This document shows positions 24,558-34,259 of a DNA stretch of 64,000 nt, piece after piece. A model generated the notes under the pieces. It had not been told where the DNA came from. It made no database searches and was given only the letters and a program-made list of their open reading frames with translations. Both the position numbers and the translations under genes were made by a program. The stretch covers positions 6,562 through 70,561 of the forward strand of contig JANRIC010000120.1 in NCBI GenBank assembly GCA_033765345.1. Reading direction: 5' to 3'. Source of the stretch: JANRIC01 sp033765345. Its GTDB lineage: Bacteria > Bacteroidota > Bacteroidia > Cytophagales > Microscillaceae. Positions within the stretch are counted from its first letter, which is position 1, and every line of letters starts with the position of its first letter.

Positions 24558-25364
24558 TTATTTCTGGGATAGGTACCAATCTCTAAAACCCTTCAAGTCG
24601 TCTATATTGATTAGGTCTACGCCGGCTTCGTGAAGGACTTTCCAAACTTCTGCCTGATCGGGGGTAGCCCAAAAGCGAATTTTAGCACCCAGATTGTGGG
24701 TTTTTTGCACCAATGATTGTAATTTTTCTTTTTCTTCGGCAGGAAAAACGCCCTTGCCGCGCCATTTGAAGAGATTGTTCCAGTTTTGGCTGATGAGGGG
24801 ATATTCATAAGCCTGAATGGACTTTTCTAGGTCTTCTGTACGCCCATCTATGCCTACCCAACGTATATTTTTTTCTGCCAGAATGGTTTTAACCGGGCGA
24901 TCTCCTGAAATAATCACACTTAATGCACCAGGTTTTTTTTGCCCGTTTTGATAATAGGTGAGCATTTTCTGATAAGGCTCTAAGGCTTTGAGCAGACTTT
25001 GGTAAAGTTGCTCTCCTTCTGCTTTGAAATCAATCAATAGGATAAATTCGGCGTAATTGGGATGAATAAAACCTTGGTTTTGTTGGAATCGCTCCCAGAG
25101 TGGCCGCAGGTATAATTTGTCCAGGGTGTTTTCGGATTTGATTTCCGGGCGGGTGTGGGCTACCAATAGTTTGCCTTCTACCCAGAAAATATCTGCTTCC
25201 ACACTGATAAAACCCTGATCCAGGGCATCTTGTAGGGGTTGTTTGTGTAAATAATCATTGTGTGCGTGGGCATTTGTAAGGATTTCCTGTGCAGAAACAA
25301 TACTTAGGGAGACAAGCAAAAAACAGCCCATCGGCCAAAGATTTTTTTGAGATGTAAGAAGCAT
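24558..25364 (-). CDS. Exported PI-PLC/glycerophosphodiester phosphodiesterase-like protein
   Basis: A 268-residue protein with a signal peptide (WPMGCFLLVSLSIVSA, cut before QEIL). The mature part is a TIM-barrel phosphodiesterase-like domain with NAHAHNDYLHKQPL and VEADIFWVEGKLLVAHTRPE, the positions where GDPD and PI-PLC enzymes hold catalytic His/Glu/Asp. The C-terminus (GVDLINIDDL) also fits the family. It probably hydrolyses phosphodiesters in the periplasm; the substrate is unknown. It converges on the VP2 region. Confidence 0.75.
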   Translation of the reverse strand: MLLTSQKNLWPMGCFLLVSLSIVSAQEILTNAHAHNDYLHKQPLQDALDQGFISVEADIFWVEGKLLVAHTRPEIKSENTLDKLYLRPLWERFQQNQGFIHPNYAEFILLIDFKAEGEQLYQSLLKALEPYQKMLTYYQNGQKKPGALSVIISGDRPVKTILAEKNIRWVGIDGRTEDLEKSIQAYEYPLISQNWNNLFKWRGKGVFPAEEKEKLQSLVQKTHNLGAKIRFWATPDQAEVWKVLHEAGVDLINIDDLKGFRDWYLSQK

Positions 25365-25515
25365 CGTATTCGCCTTTTTTTGAATGCGAAATTAATCGGA
25401 TTTTTTTGTTTTAAAAGACTTTGAAGCCGATTTGATGATTATTTAAAGTACATCTTGATAGTATGATGATGCTTCCGTGTTTTTAGTGCGAATCGCTGCT
25501 TTTTCTACGATCTAA

Positions 25516-25731
25516 TTACTTGACCTGTTCGTATTCATAATCCACTTTTTTGATATACAAATCAAAAAAAGCTCCTGGAGATTCGGCTCGCAGGAATTCT
25601 TCATAAATAAAATCCGGTACACCATAATATTGATAGGTATGACCGGATTTGAAGTTGATTTCCAGCGTTCCGTGATCAGGCAGGTAAGCGACTGAATCGA
25701 TGGTAGAGGATTTAAGTTTGGTATAAACCAC
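25516..25731 (-). CDS. KTSC domain protein
   Basis: A 71-residue stand-alone KTSC domain. It shows the pattern of a short strand with Ser (KSSTIDSVAYLP), TLEINFKSGHTYQYYGVP, then FLRAESPGAFF, typical of this small family named after the KTSC motif of Lys-tRNA-synthetase-linked proteins. Its function is unknown. It is monocistronic as far as can be seen. Confidence 0.75.
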   Translation of the reverse strand: MVYTKLKSSTIDSVAYLPDHGTLEINFKSGHTYQYYGVPDFIYEEFLRAESPGAFFDLYIKKVDYEYEQVK

Positions 25732-25883
25732 GATTATTTTTGTATTTCAATGTTAAATTTTTAAAAGTAAAGATGGTCTTTTGTTATATCATCGGACCAT
25801 CTTATAGGTTTTCATAATGATATGATTTCGGAAGCAATTTAGCAATTAAAATGAGTAATGCAAAATATTTGAGCATTTTTGTA

Positions 25884-25917
25884 TAAAAAAAGCTCCCGTT
25901 TGGACGAACAGAAGCTT
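25884..25917 (-). terminator. Intrinsic terminator of the first T9SS gene
   Basis: On the minus strand, AAGCTTCTGTT pairs with AAACGGGAGCTT (some G-U pairs) and is followed by TTTTTTTATAC, 36 bp past the stop at 25953. Confidence 0.65.
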
Positions 25918-25952
25918 GATTATGTATATTATGTATAAAAAATGATCGGTGT

Positions 25953-27467
25953 TTATCTTTCTATTTTAATTCGTTGGGTTTTTATACCGTTTTCATTCTC
26001 GATGCGAAGGATATAAATTCCTTCCTGCAATCCCTCTCGACTTAAGTTAATCTTTAGAGTTTGTTTGGGGCTGCTTTCTCCCTGATAAATTTTTCGTACC
26101 TGATTGCCACGGATATCAAATAAGGTCAGGTTTACAAAGCCCGGTTGGATAGCCTGATAACTAATTCGGGAATCTTGGACAACAGGATTAGGATAAACCG
26201 TTAGTTTTTCTTCGGCAGGTTCTATCAACTCGGTTTGTTTTTCTGATTTCACAGTACCGAGCGAATAAACAATCGGTTCGGTAATTCTAAAATGAACTTC
26301 CATCGGAATTCCTTTTGCTCCTTTGGCATGTGCCTGAGAGAATGGAGTAGCCCGGATTTTATACAATCCGCTTGCTTTGGGAATGCCCGCATAATCTCCT
26401 AATGGAAAATCTCCAAATACTGCATAAGGGCTTAGGTTTTCTGTTCGGAGGAACTCCAGGGGTTTTTCCTCTTCACCAGGAACTGTAAACGAATATTCAA
26501 ACATGATACTGCCTACTTCGCCGTAGGCATCTGCTCTGAAAGTCAGTAAATCAGGCAAACAAAGCGCATCCGTTGAAAATGTACTTACAGTTGGAATACT
26601 CGTGGGTCCTGTGCCAAAAGAAGCACAGGCATCGTGGTCTGTTTCGGCGTTGGCAATGATCAATCCATAGACGAGCAATAAATCACTTGGGATTACAGTT
26701 ACCTCTACTTTAAATGACCCGAATGCAGAAGCTTCAAAACAGGTTGGTAATTTGGTAGGAGCCGCAAAAGAAATAAAGTCATCATACGTATAGCTACTGG
26801 GTGCTAAATTATGGGCATCAATAATGAGGGTGTTTTCTCCAGGGTGAACAGGAGATTCCAGGCGAAGCCAGGAGTTTCCCATCTCAGGCTCCTGTAAATT
26901 AAAAAGTGCTTCTGTATCTTCAAAACCGAGGTTAAACTTTACTTTTGTTTCCATCCCAGCCGGTACAGTTACTTGTAAGGTAGTTTCATCAAAATGAATT
27001 TTAGGGATTTCAAAATCCACAATGCAAAGCGGTATGGAAGCTATTCCTAGAAGTTCACCCTGTCCGTATGGCTTAGAGTAATATTCTGCAAGAAGGATAG
27101 ATTGTCCGATAGGTAAAGAAAAAGCATTGTACTTACCAGCCATATCGCCACCTAATGAGTATGGGCGTACATTTTCATAGCGAATTTTTTTCCCATCCAG
27201 ATAAAAAACCACACTTCCAATTTCTTCTTCCGGGAATGACCAGGCTTCATCAATGATAGTTAGTTTTTCAGGTAATTCTTTGAGGTTAAAGAAAAAAGGA
27301 TAATCCAGATAAGCATCTATGATTTCTCCCGTTTCAGCATTTACAAGGCTAAAGCTTGTGCCGCCTGAGGCATAGATGCATGTCGGTGACAAAGCGAATA
27401 ACAAAATAACAAAAAAAGCGATTTTAGGACAAAATTGGTAATTGTGTTGAAGTAATTGCTTGAACAT
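25953..27467 (-). CDS. T9SS-secreted protein with C-terminal sorting domain
   Basis: A 504-residue protein. The N-terminal signal peptide (FFVILLFALSPTCIYA) is followed by beta-rich, possibly Ig-like regions with no recognised enzyme domain. The last ~85 residues are a Por secretion-system (type A) sorting domain: LTVYPNPVVQDS, VNLTLFDIRGNQVRKIY, LQEGIYILRIENENG and a basic end. It should cross the outer membrane through the type IX system and be surface-anchored or released. It has its own terminator. Confidence 0.8.
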   Translation of the reverse strand: MFKQLLQHNYQFCPKIAFFVILLFALSPTCIYASGGTSFSLVNAETGEIIDAYLDYPFFFNLKELPEKLTIIDEAWSFPEEEIGSVVFYLDGKKIRYENVRPYSLGGDMAGKYNAFSLPIGQSILLAEYYSKPYGQGELLGIASIPLCIVDFEIPKIHFDETTLQVTVPAGMETKVKFNLGFEDTEALFNLQEPEMGNSWLRLESPVHPGENTLIIDAHNLAPSSYTYDDFISFAAPTKLPTCFEASAFGSFKVEVTVIPSDLLLVYGLIIANAETDHDACASFGTGPTSIPTVSTFSTDALCLPDLLTFRADAYGEVGSIMFEYSFTVPGEEEKPLEFLRTENLSPYAVFGDFPLGDYAGIPKASGLYKIRATPFSQAHAKGAKGIPMEVHFRITEPIVYSLGTVKSEKQTELIEPAEEKLTVYPNPVVQDSRISYQAIQPGFVNLTLFDIRGNQVRKIYQGESSPKQTLKINLSREGLQEGIYILRIENENGIKTQRIKIER

Positions 27468-27586
27468 GATTTAAAGAGTTTTAGGTGATATGACAAGGTA
27501 AGGCAAAGGGACGAAAAATTCAAGTGAAAAGTGTTAAATTTAAAAATATATCAAACTTTCCTGCTTGATTACTTAAAATATCTTCC

Positions 27587-29596
27587 TTATCGTATCACCG
27601 TCACTCTTTTGCTGAGGATTTGAGAACTAGCCACTGAACTGGTATAAAAAGCTCTCAATACATAAACTGCCGGATTTAATCGGCTTATATCCAGTTTTAA
27701 TGCATTTTGGGTACGCTTTGCTTCCTGAACGAGCACCACTCGCCCTTGTAAATCCAAAATTTCAATCTTATCCGGGATTTCTCCTTCTAAAATTAAGTAC
27801 TGATCTGCGGGGTTGGGATAGAGCTTCAGCTTGGTATCGAGTTCATCTTCTACACCTGTGACTGTGGTATCGGCAGCAAGGGCAAAGACAGGGCGAATCA
27901 TAATGCTACCTCTTTCTTTCTGGCGAATCGGGTCATCAGGCTCTACAAAAAAGCTCTGCCACCCGCGTCCGTCATTAAAAAATATGTTGGCTGTGGCATC
28001 ATTGTTTCTGTCGTATCCTGCGGTCAAGCGGTCATTGGTGGTTTGTTCCCAGCCTACATAAAAAGTCCCGGTGATGGCAATGGGCTTAAATTGAAAATCT
28101 GGTGCACTGACTTTCTTGACATCCGTAACACTCAGGAATTCATTGCGTGAATTTGGGTATCTGATCGGCACATTGACTTTATACAACACTGTATCCGGGT
28201 CGAGGGTTTTCCAGATCACTAGGTTATAAGTTTGCCCCAAAAGGTCTTTTTCAAACCGTGTCAGATGTATCAATACATCGGTCAGTGTATCTGCCTGATT
28301 GACTTCATACTTCACGGCTGCTTGTCCAAACCTTTGGTTAATCCCGATTCCATATTCGGCTGTACCGTCATCATATGCATAATAATCATCCAAGATGCTT
28401 ATGCTGGAGATCGTATCGTTTACTCTTAGATCAATATTGGGAAGTTGGCTAGTGCCACCGGGTCCGTCGCCTGTGGATACAATAAAAGTAGTTTTCAAAG
28501 CCAAAGGTTCTTTGGTAATCGTCAGTACATCATCTGCAATAGCTGCATCCAGTTTAAAATTGCGCTCTTGAGGGCCAATAGGTATCAACCCCGTAGTCTC
28601 AAACAAAACATCGATCAAAGTTTTGCTAATTGTGTCTTCCAGAATGACCTGATATTCGGGTCCATCTCCAGAGGGTGGTGGGCTAAAGTTGTTGATGGTT
28701 GTCGAGATCGTATCGGAGGTCTCGATGCCCGGATTGGCAAAGTATTGGTTGACAGGCATTGCCGAATAACGTTTTAAAAAAGATTGCGGTTGTTTGGAAA
28801 CGGCGATTTCATCCGGGAAAAAAGCTTGAGGATTAATGTTATCATTGCATACAACATAATCTACATTCCAGCTATCATAAAGCCCAGATAATCGGCCAGA
28901 TGCCTGAAAGCGAAACTGAAAATCCTGATGCAAATAAATGGGATTGTTGAGGGCAATAAACTCTTGTATAAAACTAAAATTGCTGTCTAATTTTGTAACA
29001 ATAACAGTATCGATGACCACACCGTTGGAATCCAGGCGGACTACGGTATCCAGGGGAGTGCCTCCGATTTGTTCCCAGACGGTGTGCCACACATCAAGGC
29101 TATCTTTGAATTGTACCCTGAGTGTATCTTCCGAATCTGGAATTTCACCGAAGCCTTCTTTTTGCCAATAAAAAGTCAGATATAATTGATTGATATTCAG
29201 AGTGCCAGATAAGTCAATAGGGCAGGAGGTAAGCGTGTCGGCTCCCCCAATCGCCTCCGAAACCGTGGTAGAGAAATCATAAGGTTCTCCGAACTCGTTG
29301 AAACCGTCGAAGGTAGCTACTCCTTTGCTGATAGGCTCAAAACCAAACTCGTTGTTGATAAATATCCCTTCACTGCCCAGCCATTGCCATTTGGTGGTGT
29401 CTAAAGTTAAAGTGGAAAAATCATCAAAAAAAGGCAGCGTAAGCAGCGTATTTCTTTTTGCCTGATTTTTAGATTGGTTTTGGTGTACCGGTTTTTGATA
29501 AGAAGTTTGATTGGGAGAGATGATCAATTGAGCGTGTGTTTGGATGCTCAAACTCATAGCAATAAGCCCAAAAAATAGTTTCAATGATGTATGCAT
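27587..29596 (-). CDS. Large T9SS-secreted protein with C-terminal sorting domain
   Basis: A 669-residue protein with a signal peptide (LFFGLIAMSLSIQTHAQ) and a long Asp/Thr-rich, beta-sheet-rich body without a recognised domain. It ends in a type-A sorting domain (KLKLYPNPADQYLILEG, IEILDLQGRVVL, LNPAVYVLRAF). The role is probably a structural or adhesive surface protein. It neighbours the PASTA and Ddl genes; that arrangement recurs in Bacteroidota as far as I know. Confidence 0.8.
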   Translation of the reverse strand: MHTSLKLFFGLIAMSLSIQTHAQLIISPNQTSYQKPVHQNQSKNQAKRNTLLTLPFFDDFSTLTLDTTKWQWLGSEGIFINNEFGFEPISKGVATFDGFNEFGEPYDFSTTVSEAIGGADTLTSCPIDLSGTLNINQLYLTFYWQKEGFGEIPDSEDTLRVQFKDSLDVWHTVWEQIGGTPLDTVVRLDSNGVVIDTVIVTKLDSNFSFIQEFIALNNPIYLHQDFQFRFQASGRLSGLYDSWNVDYVVCNDNINPQAFFPDEIAVSKQPQSFLKRYSAMPVNQYFANPGIETSDTISTTINNFSPPPSGDGPEYQVILEDTISKTLIDVLFETTGLIPIGPQERNFKLDAAIADDVLTITKEPLALKTTFIVSTGDGPGGTSQLPNIDLRVNDTISSISILDDYYAYDDGTAEYGIGINQRFGQAAVKYEVNQADTLTDVLIHLTRFEKDLLGQTYNLVIWKTLDPDTVLYKVNVPIRYPNSRNEFLSVTDVKKVSAPDFQFKPIAITGTFYVGWEQTTNDRLTAGYDRNNDATANIFFNDGRGWQSFFVEPDDPIRQKERGSIMIRPVFALAADTTVTGVEDELDTKLKLYPNPADQYLILEGEIPDKIEILDLQGRVVLVQEAKRTQNALKLDISRLNPAVYVLRAFYTSSVASSQILSKRVTVIR

Positions 29597-29669
29597 TCGG
29601 TTTTTTAACCTTTGATGGACAATGATTTAAATTTGATTTAATCTCCTATGAATCTCCTAAGTGAGAATT

Positions 29670-30722
29670 TTATTGGTTATTATTTTCCGGTTTAGGATTT
29701 TCGGGTTTTTTGGTCGGTTTTTTTTCCTCAGTTCCCAGCTTTTTTTTGCGGTATCGGTCAAATTCTTCGGCATTACGGATATTGATATTTTGGTCTAAGG
29801 AATCTCGTCTGCGGATTTCTTCTTCGCTAAGTTCTTCTTCGGCATCTTCGGGGCGAGCTGCGGGGTTACCGGCCACCCAAAGGTCTACTACTTCTCCTGC
29901 CCGGATCATGGCTCTTTCTCGATCATCCATCACGCTTCCGGCTTCTACGCCCGGTTTGAGTGTTCCGAGATAAGGTCTAGGGTTTTGTCTCAACACAGTA
30001 CCGATTTCTTGTGAGCTTTTGAAGTTATATTGTACTGTACCAAGGATTAACTCACTACCTTTGAGAAGAAGCTCGGCTTCATCCTGAGATAAACCTACCA
30101 GATCAGGCACAGGGAACTCATCTTTGCCTACTCCGTCGCCCACCAATATATGGACAACAGAACCCTTACTTATCAAAAGAGAGCCTTCTTCAAATATGAA
30201 TTTATCTTTTGGGGTGTAAGTTTTTCCGTTGATCTTGATCTCTAAGATTACATTTTCGGCGATATGAGGTTTATACTCTACCTTTCCGAGTTTTAGGTCG
30301 GCATTGTTTAATGTTCGTCTTGCTTCACTAAAAGGCATGTCAATGATGTAAGGCATTTTAATTTTGGGAGGGTTGGTCGGATTGATTGTAATCCTAATTT
30401 TCCGATTTCGCTTTACAATGTCACCGGGTGCAGGAGATTGTGTAAGCACCACGTTGGGTTTGTGACTTTCAGAATAGGTCGAGTCGCTAATCACAAAATC
30501 CAAATCTCTTTTGCTCAGAAATTCCTCCACTTCACTCATATTCATGCCTACTAGATCAGGCACAGATACCGTTTCGCCGTGAAAGGTAAAATTCAGCAAA
30601 TAACTATTAAAAAAATACATTAAAATAATGGAAAAAAGACAGACCACGATGCCTATATGAATCAATAAATCGTAAATCGAGCTGCTTTTAAGGTAAATAT
30701 TCTTGATGTTTAAATAATTCAT
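29670..30722 (-). CDS. Membrane-anchored PASTA-repeat protein
   Basis: A 350-residue protein with one N-terminal membrane helix (IGIVVCLFSIILMYFF) followed by three periplasmic PASTA-type repeats (VPDLVGMNMSEVEEFL, MPYIIDMPFSEARRTL, VPDLVGLSQDEAELLL) and a charged Pro/Lys/Asn-rich tail. PASTA domains bind uncrosslinked peptidoglycan. No kinase domain is attached. The ddl fusion upstream on the same strand suggests a cell-wall context. Confidence 0.85.
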   Translation of the reverse strand: MNYLNIKNIYLKSSSIYDLLIHIGIVVCLFSIILMYFFNSYLLNFTFHGETVSVPDLVGMNMSEVEEFLSKRDLDFVISDSTYSESHKPNVVLTQSPAPGDIVKRNRKIRITINPTNPPKIKMPYIIDMPFSEARRTLNNADLKLGKVEYKPHIAENVILEIKINGKTYTPKDKFIFEEGSLLISKGSVVHILVGDGVGKDEFPVPDLVGLSQDEAELLLKGSELILGTVQYNFKSSQEIGTVLRQNPRPYLGTLKPGVEAGSVMDDRERAMIRAGEVVDLWVAGNPAARPEDAEEELSEEEIRRRDSLDQNINIRNAEEFDRYRKKKLGTEEKKPTKKPENPKPENNNQ

Positions 30723-30872
30723 AGTTTAAAATAATTAAAATGATGAATAATTAAAGAATTAAAAAATGAAAACAATTAAGGGGGTACTCCTTAATTTCCT
30801 TAATTCTTGTGAAGATCCTTTCAGGATGACAAAGAAGGGCTTAATTTCCTTAATTAATTCCTTTAATTCCCA

Positions 30873-30922
30873 TAATTGCTTTAATTGCTTTAATTGCTTT
30901 AATTGCTTTAATTGCTTTAATT
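30873..30922. repeat. 9-bp tandem repeat (about five copies)
   Basis: Repeated TTAATTGCT units in the 207-bp gap between the PASTA gene and ddl, within a longer stretch of related TTAATTTCC-type sequence. Low complexity, noncoding. Confidence 0.75.
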
Positions 30923-30929
30923 TCCTTAA

Positions 30930-33767
30930 TTAATTCTTTAATTTCCTTAAAGCAAAATTAAGAATTGCATCTATAAAATGATAAGGTTTGTAACCATTTA
31001 TTGCGCTTTGATGAAAAATACATGTGGCAGGGGTCATTCCTGGTAGTGAATTGACTTCTATGATGATCACTTCTACTTTCAAATCTGCACTTACCCGCAC
31101 AAAAGCATCTATCCGCGCATACCCTTCTATCTGCAAAATTTGAGCTACTTTTTTAAGTGCTTCTCTTACTCTAACGCTGATTTGGGTATTTTCGGTTGCC
31201 TCCGGTGCATAAACTGCCGGGGTAATGTTTTGCCCTTCGCCAGCCAAGAATTTTTCTTCCAGGGAAAGTACATCGCCCAGAGCCAATGTCTCGGAGGGTT
31301 CAAATACTTCGTAGTCAAGGCTTTGTGTGCCGTCGGCATGGGTCAGCAAGCCTCCGGTAATCTCCATGAAATACTTGGCATCTTGGCGGCTGATGAGTTC
31401 CTCGACCAGAAAATAGCCTTTTTGGGGAAATTCCTCATTGGCTTTGAGTTGTAAAACTTCGGATTCCTGTGCTAAAAATGGCGGCTGTTCCCGAAACATC
31501 ATTTTAGTAAAAGCTACTAGAGATTCTCGGTTTTTGATTTTTTTGACTGCAGAGCTGCAGCCGTCGTCGGCTGGTTTGGCGATGAGCGGGTAGGGGAATT
31601 CCTTCTCGATATAAGCAATTACTTTATCGGGATTCTCTAGCCAGTCTTTTTTATGTACTAAGGTGTGTTTAGCAACCTGAATGCCGTGTTTTTGGAGGAT
31701 TTCGTTGGTTTCATACTTGTTGATTGTGATTTGAGAGCTTTCTACCCCGGAGCCATTGTAGGGCAGTCCGTATTTTTCCAATTCTCTTTGCAGCGAGCCG
31801 TCCTCGCCCGGACGACCGTGTAAGGCAATAAAAACCACGTCTGCCTGTTCAGCCAATTCCTCAAAACCGATTTTTTGAGGTTTCATCAGGGGCGTTCCGG
31901 CGTATTTTTGGGTGATTGGGGAGGCTTCTTCCTTGATTTTATTGAGCATGGCTGCACCTTTGAGTTGGATATTTTGGGCATCCAGCAAGATTTTATCCCT
32001 GATGTCATCCGCATTGTCTTTGAGCATATAATGAATCGGCAATACATACAAATTGTAAGCCTCGTCGCTGCCCGTGAGGAATACAGGGAAAGGGGCGTAT
32101 TTGCTCGATGAGGCAAGTTTTTCATAAATATTGCGTCCGCTTTCCATGGAAATATGCCTTTCGGTAGAATACCCACCCATAATGACCGCCACTCGGATTT
32201 TCTCTTGAGGGGATTCTTTCAAATCTTGGATTTTGCGGTCAATAAAGTGCATCATCTCTGCGAATTCCTGGTTTCTCTTACCGCTTTGGATGCGTTCTGC
32301 TAGAGAAGTACGGATGATATAAGTCAGGAAGTGTGAGGCGTTCAAGCCGATCTCGGCTGCCTGATGGAAGAAAAAAGAGGAGGGAAGCATGCCCGAAGTC
32401 GTATTGGGGTCATTGAGGAAAATATCGCCTGCTTCGGTGATAAAACCGTCAATTCGGGCGTACACGTGCGCATGAATGGACTCAAACAAAGCACAACAAC
32501 GTTTGCGGATTTCTTCAATCATCTGCTCATCGACCTCAATCGGGGTAATCTTGCGACTTGTACCAGGCAAGTATTTGGAGCGATAATCAAAAACATCTTG
32601 TACCTTGCGGATTTCGGTAGGAGGGAGGGCAAGCGGGGTACCATCTTCCTCCTGAATTACAATGCAGGAAAATTCCTTACCCCCGATAAAAGATTCAAAA
32701 AGGACGAATTCTTCAGAGTTTTGAGCGGTGAGGAAAAATTGAGGAGCTATGCGTTCTAAATCTTTCTTTTTGAGTACTATTTCGTCTAATAAAACTTCAA
32801 ATTTATGGATGCTATACTCTAAGAAATCCAGGAATTCTTCGGGATGATCAATTACTTTTTTTACTGAAAACCCTGAATGAATCTCTTCCCTTTCTTCTTT
32901 TAAAATTTCAAGATCAGAATTATCAGAAAAACCACTTTCTACTAAAACCGGAAAGCCCAATCCCTCCCGAATATCCGTAAATTGAGTGATAAATTTTTGT
33001 TTTTCTTCTGGGCTTTTATTTCGCCAGGAATCTACAGAAATACGCTGCATAAAAAAACTTTTGTCAATCGCCTCTGCCAGTCCCTCGCTTGATTTCAAGA
33101 TGCTTACCCCGATCGATGAGCCTTGATTGGGAGATTTGACCACAACTGGCAGTCCTACCTCGTGGAGGATTTCGGAGAAAAGAGTATTTTCTGCCTGCGT
33201 TCCGCGTTCTTGAAGCCATCTTTTTTTAGTCAAAACGTACTGCTTGGGTCTTTGAAATCCGGCTTTTTTGAGCAGGTCACTTTGGATGATTTTATTCACG
33301 CCTATCGCCGAAGGCAGAATCCCCGAACCGGAATAGGGGATATTGTACCATTCCATCAGCCCTTGGATATTGCCGTCTTCGCCGTAAGAGCCATGCAAGG
33401 CCAGGAAAGCAAAGTCAAAATATTGCTGAAAGTCTTGCGGATAAATGCGTTTGCCGACTTCGGAAATGAGTGCATCAAGTTGCGCCTCTGTCAATTGCCC
33501 CAAAGACTCGATATAAATTTGAAAGGGTGATTTGGCAAAACCCAATTGTCGGGCAGCTTCTAAGGGCGGGTAAAAATCCCTGATCGTACCTTTATAGATG
33601 TATTCCCAATTCAACAAAATAAAATTCCCCAAACTATCCACAAAAACTGGCACTGCTTCAAAAATATCCTTGTTCAAATTGTCGTACACCGTGCGCCCAC
33701 CGGCAAAGGACACTTCGCGCTCACGCGATTGACCTCCGAAAAATATTCCGATTCTTAATTTTTCCAT
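30930..33767 (-). CDS. ddl: Tandem-fused D-alanine-D-alanine ligase
   Basis: A 945-residue protein carrying two complete Ddl-like ATP-grasp units. Unit 1 starts IGIFFGGQSREREVSF and has LHGSYGEDGNIQGLMEWY, VVKSPNQGSSIGVS and LNDPNTTSGMLPSSFFFHQ. Unit 2 starts near residue 546 with VAVIMGGYSTERHISME and has LHGRPGEDGSLQRELEKY, IAKPADDGCSSAVKK and VEVNSLPGMTPATCIFHQ. Normal Ddl is ~300-360 residues. Unit 1 also has an extra ~100-residue charged insert. Ddl makes the D-Ala-D-Ala dipeptide for peptidoglycan; whether both units are active cannot be told, though both keep the Gly-rich loop. In unit 1 the usual EVN is replaced by LNDPN. Confidence 0.88.
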   Translation of the reverse strand: MEKLRIGIFFGGQSREREVSFAGGRTVYDNLNKDIFEAVPVFVDSLGNFILLNWEYIYKGTIRDFYPPLEAARQLGFAKSPFQIYIESLGQLTEAQLDALISEVGKRIYPQDFQQYFDFAFLALHGSYGEDGNIQGLMEWYNIPYSGSGILPSAIGVNKIIQSDLLKKAGFQRPKQYVLTKKRWLQERGTQAENTLFSEILHEVGLPVVVKSPNQGSSIGVSILKSSEGLAEAIDKSFFMQRISVDSWRNKSPEEKQKFITQFTDIREGLGFPVLVESGFSDNSDLEILKEEREEIHSGFSVKKVIDHPEEFLDFLEYSIHKFEVLLDEIVLKKKDLERIAPQFFLTAQNSEEFVLFESFIGGKEFSCIVIQEEDGTPLALPPTEIRKVQDVFDYRSKYLPGTSRKITPIEVDEQMIEEIRKRCCALFESIHAHVYARIDGFITEAGDIFLNDPNTTSGMLPSSFFFHQAAEIGLNASHFLTYIIRTSLAERIQSGKRNQEFAEMMHFIDRKIQDLKESPQEKIRVAVIMGGYSTERHISMESGRNIYEKLASSSKYAPFPVFLTGSDEAYNLYVLPIHYMLKDNADDIRDKILLDAQNIQLKGAAMLNKIKEEASPITQKYAGTPLMKPQKIGFEELAEQADVVFIALHGRPGEDGSLQRELEKYGLPYNGSGVESSQITINKYETNEILQKHGIQVAKHTLVHKKDWLENPDKVIAYIEKEFPYPLIAKPADDGCSSAVKKIKNRESLVAFTKMMFREQPPFLAQESEVLQLKANEEFPQKGYFLVEELISRQDAKYFMEITGGLLTHADGTQSLDYEVFEPSETLALGDVLSLEEKFLAGEGQNITPAVYAPEATENTQISVRVREALKKVAQILQIEGYARIDAFVRVSADLKVEVIIIEVNSLPGMTPATCIFHQSAINGYKPYHFIDAILNFALRKLKN

Positions 33768-34013
33768 GCTTGCAAAGCTAAATAATTTGTGGGAAATAGC
33801 ACTCCAACGATAGGCTCAAAATACGCTTGTAAATTTGTGCCACAGATTCAAAGAATTTTAATAGCGAATACTTGTTTTCAATACCAATACCAATACCCAT
33901 TACATTTGACTAACAATTCAACCCTCATATTTCATCTCATTCTTCACAAATTTTTCATAAGGCGTTGGCCTAAAATCTCACATACTATTATCTTTCAATT
34001 ATTAGTAAAAACA

Positions 34014-34259
34014 ATGAAAAATTATCTAAAACTTTTCTGTTTAATCTTGCTGGTATATCCAGCCGGTTTAGCTATGCTTCAAGCACAAACTCCTTTCTCA
34101 GAAAGTCCTCTCATTCAATGGGAGGAAACCATAGGTGGGAGAGGTTATGAATATCTCAGAAAAATATTTCCTTATGGAAGAGACAGCGTCCTATTGGCAG
34201 GCTCATCTTCCACCCAAGGGAGTGTAAATGGTGATAAACGTACGGGCTGCGTATACTGA
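34014..34259 (+). pseudogene. 5' remnant of a T9SS-type secreted protein, cut by IS982
   Basis: The ATG at 34014 opens a signal peptide (LFCLILLVYPAGLAMLQA) and a mature start, IQWEETIGGRGYEYLRKI, then VLLAGSSSTQGSVNGDK, the repeat style of secreted Bacteroidota proteins. The frame is lost at the insertion sequence, whose first base completes the stop codon. The matching C-terminal part lies beyond the element at 35303. The middle of the gene seems to be missing. Confidence 0.75.

Noticed and set aside
24023..24586. Two open frames overlapping VP2's end and the REP-like repeats
   Set aside because: They are out of frame with VP2 and consist of VR and repeat sequence; the same false frames arise after VP1.
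33789..34013. Upstream extension of the split T9SS gene
   Set aside because: The added residues are not signal-peptide-like, whereas the ATG at 34014 gives a standard signal peptide.
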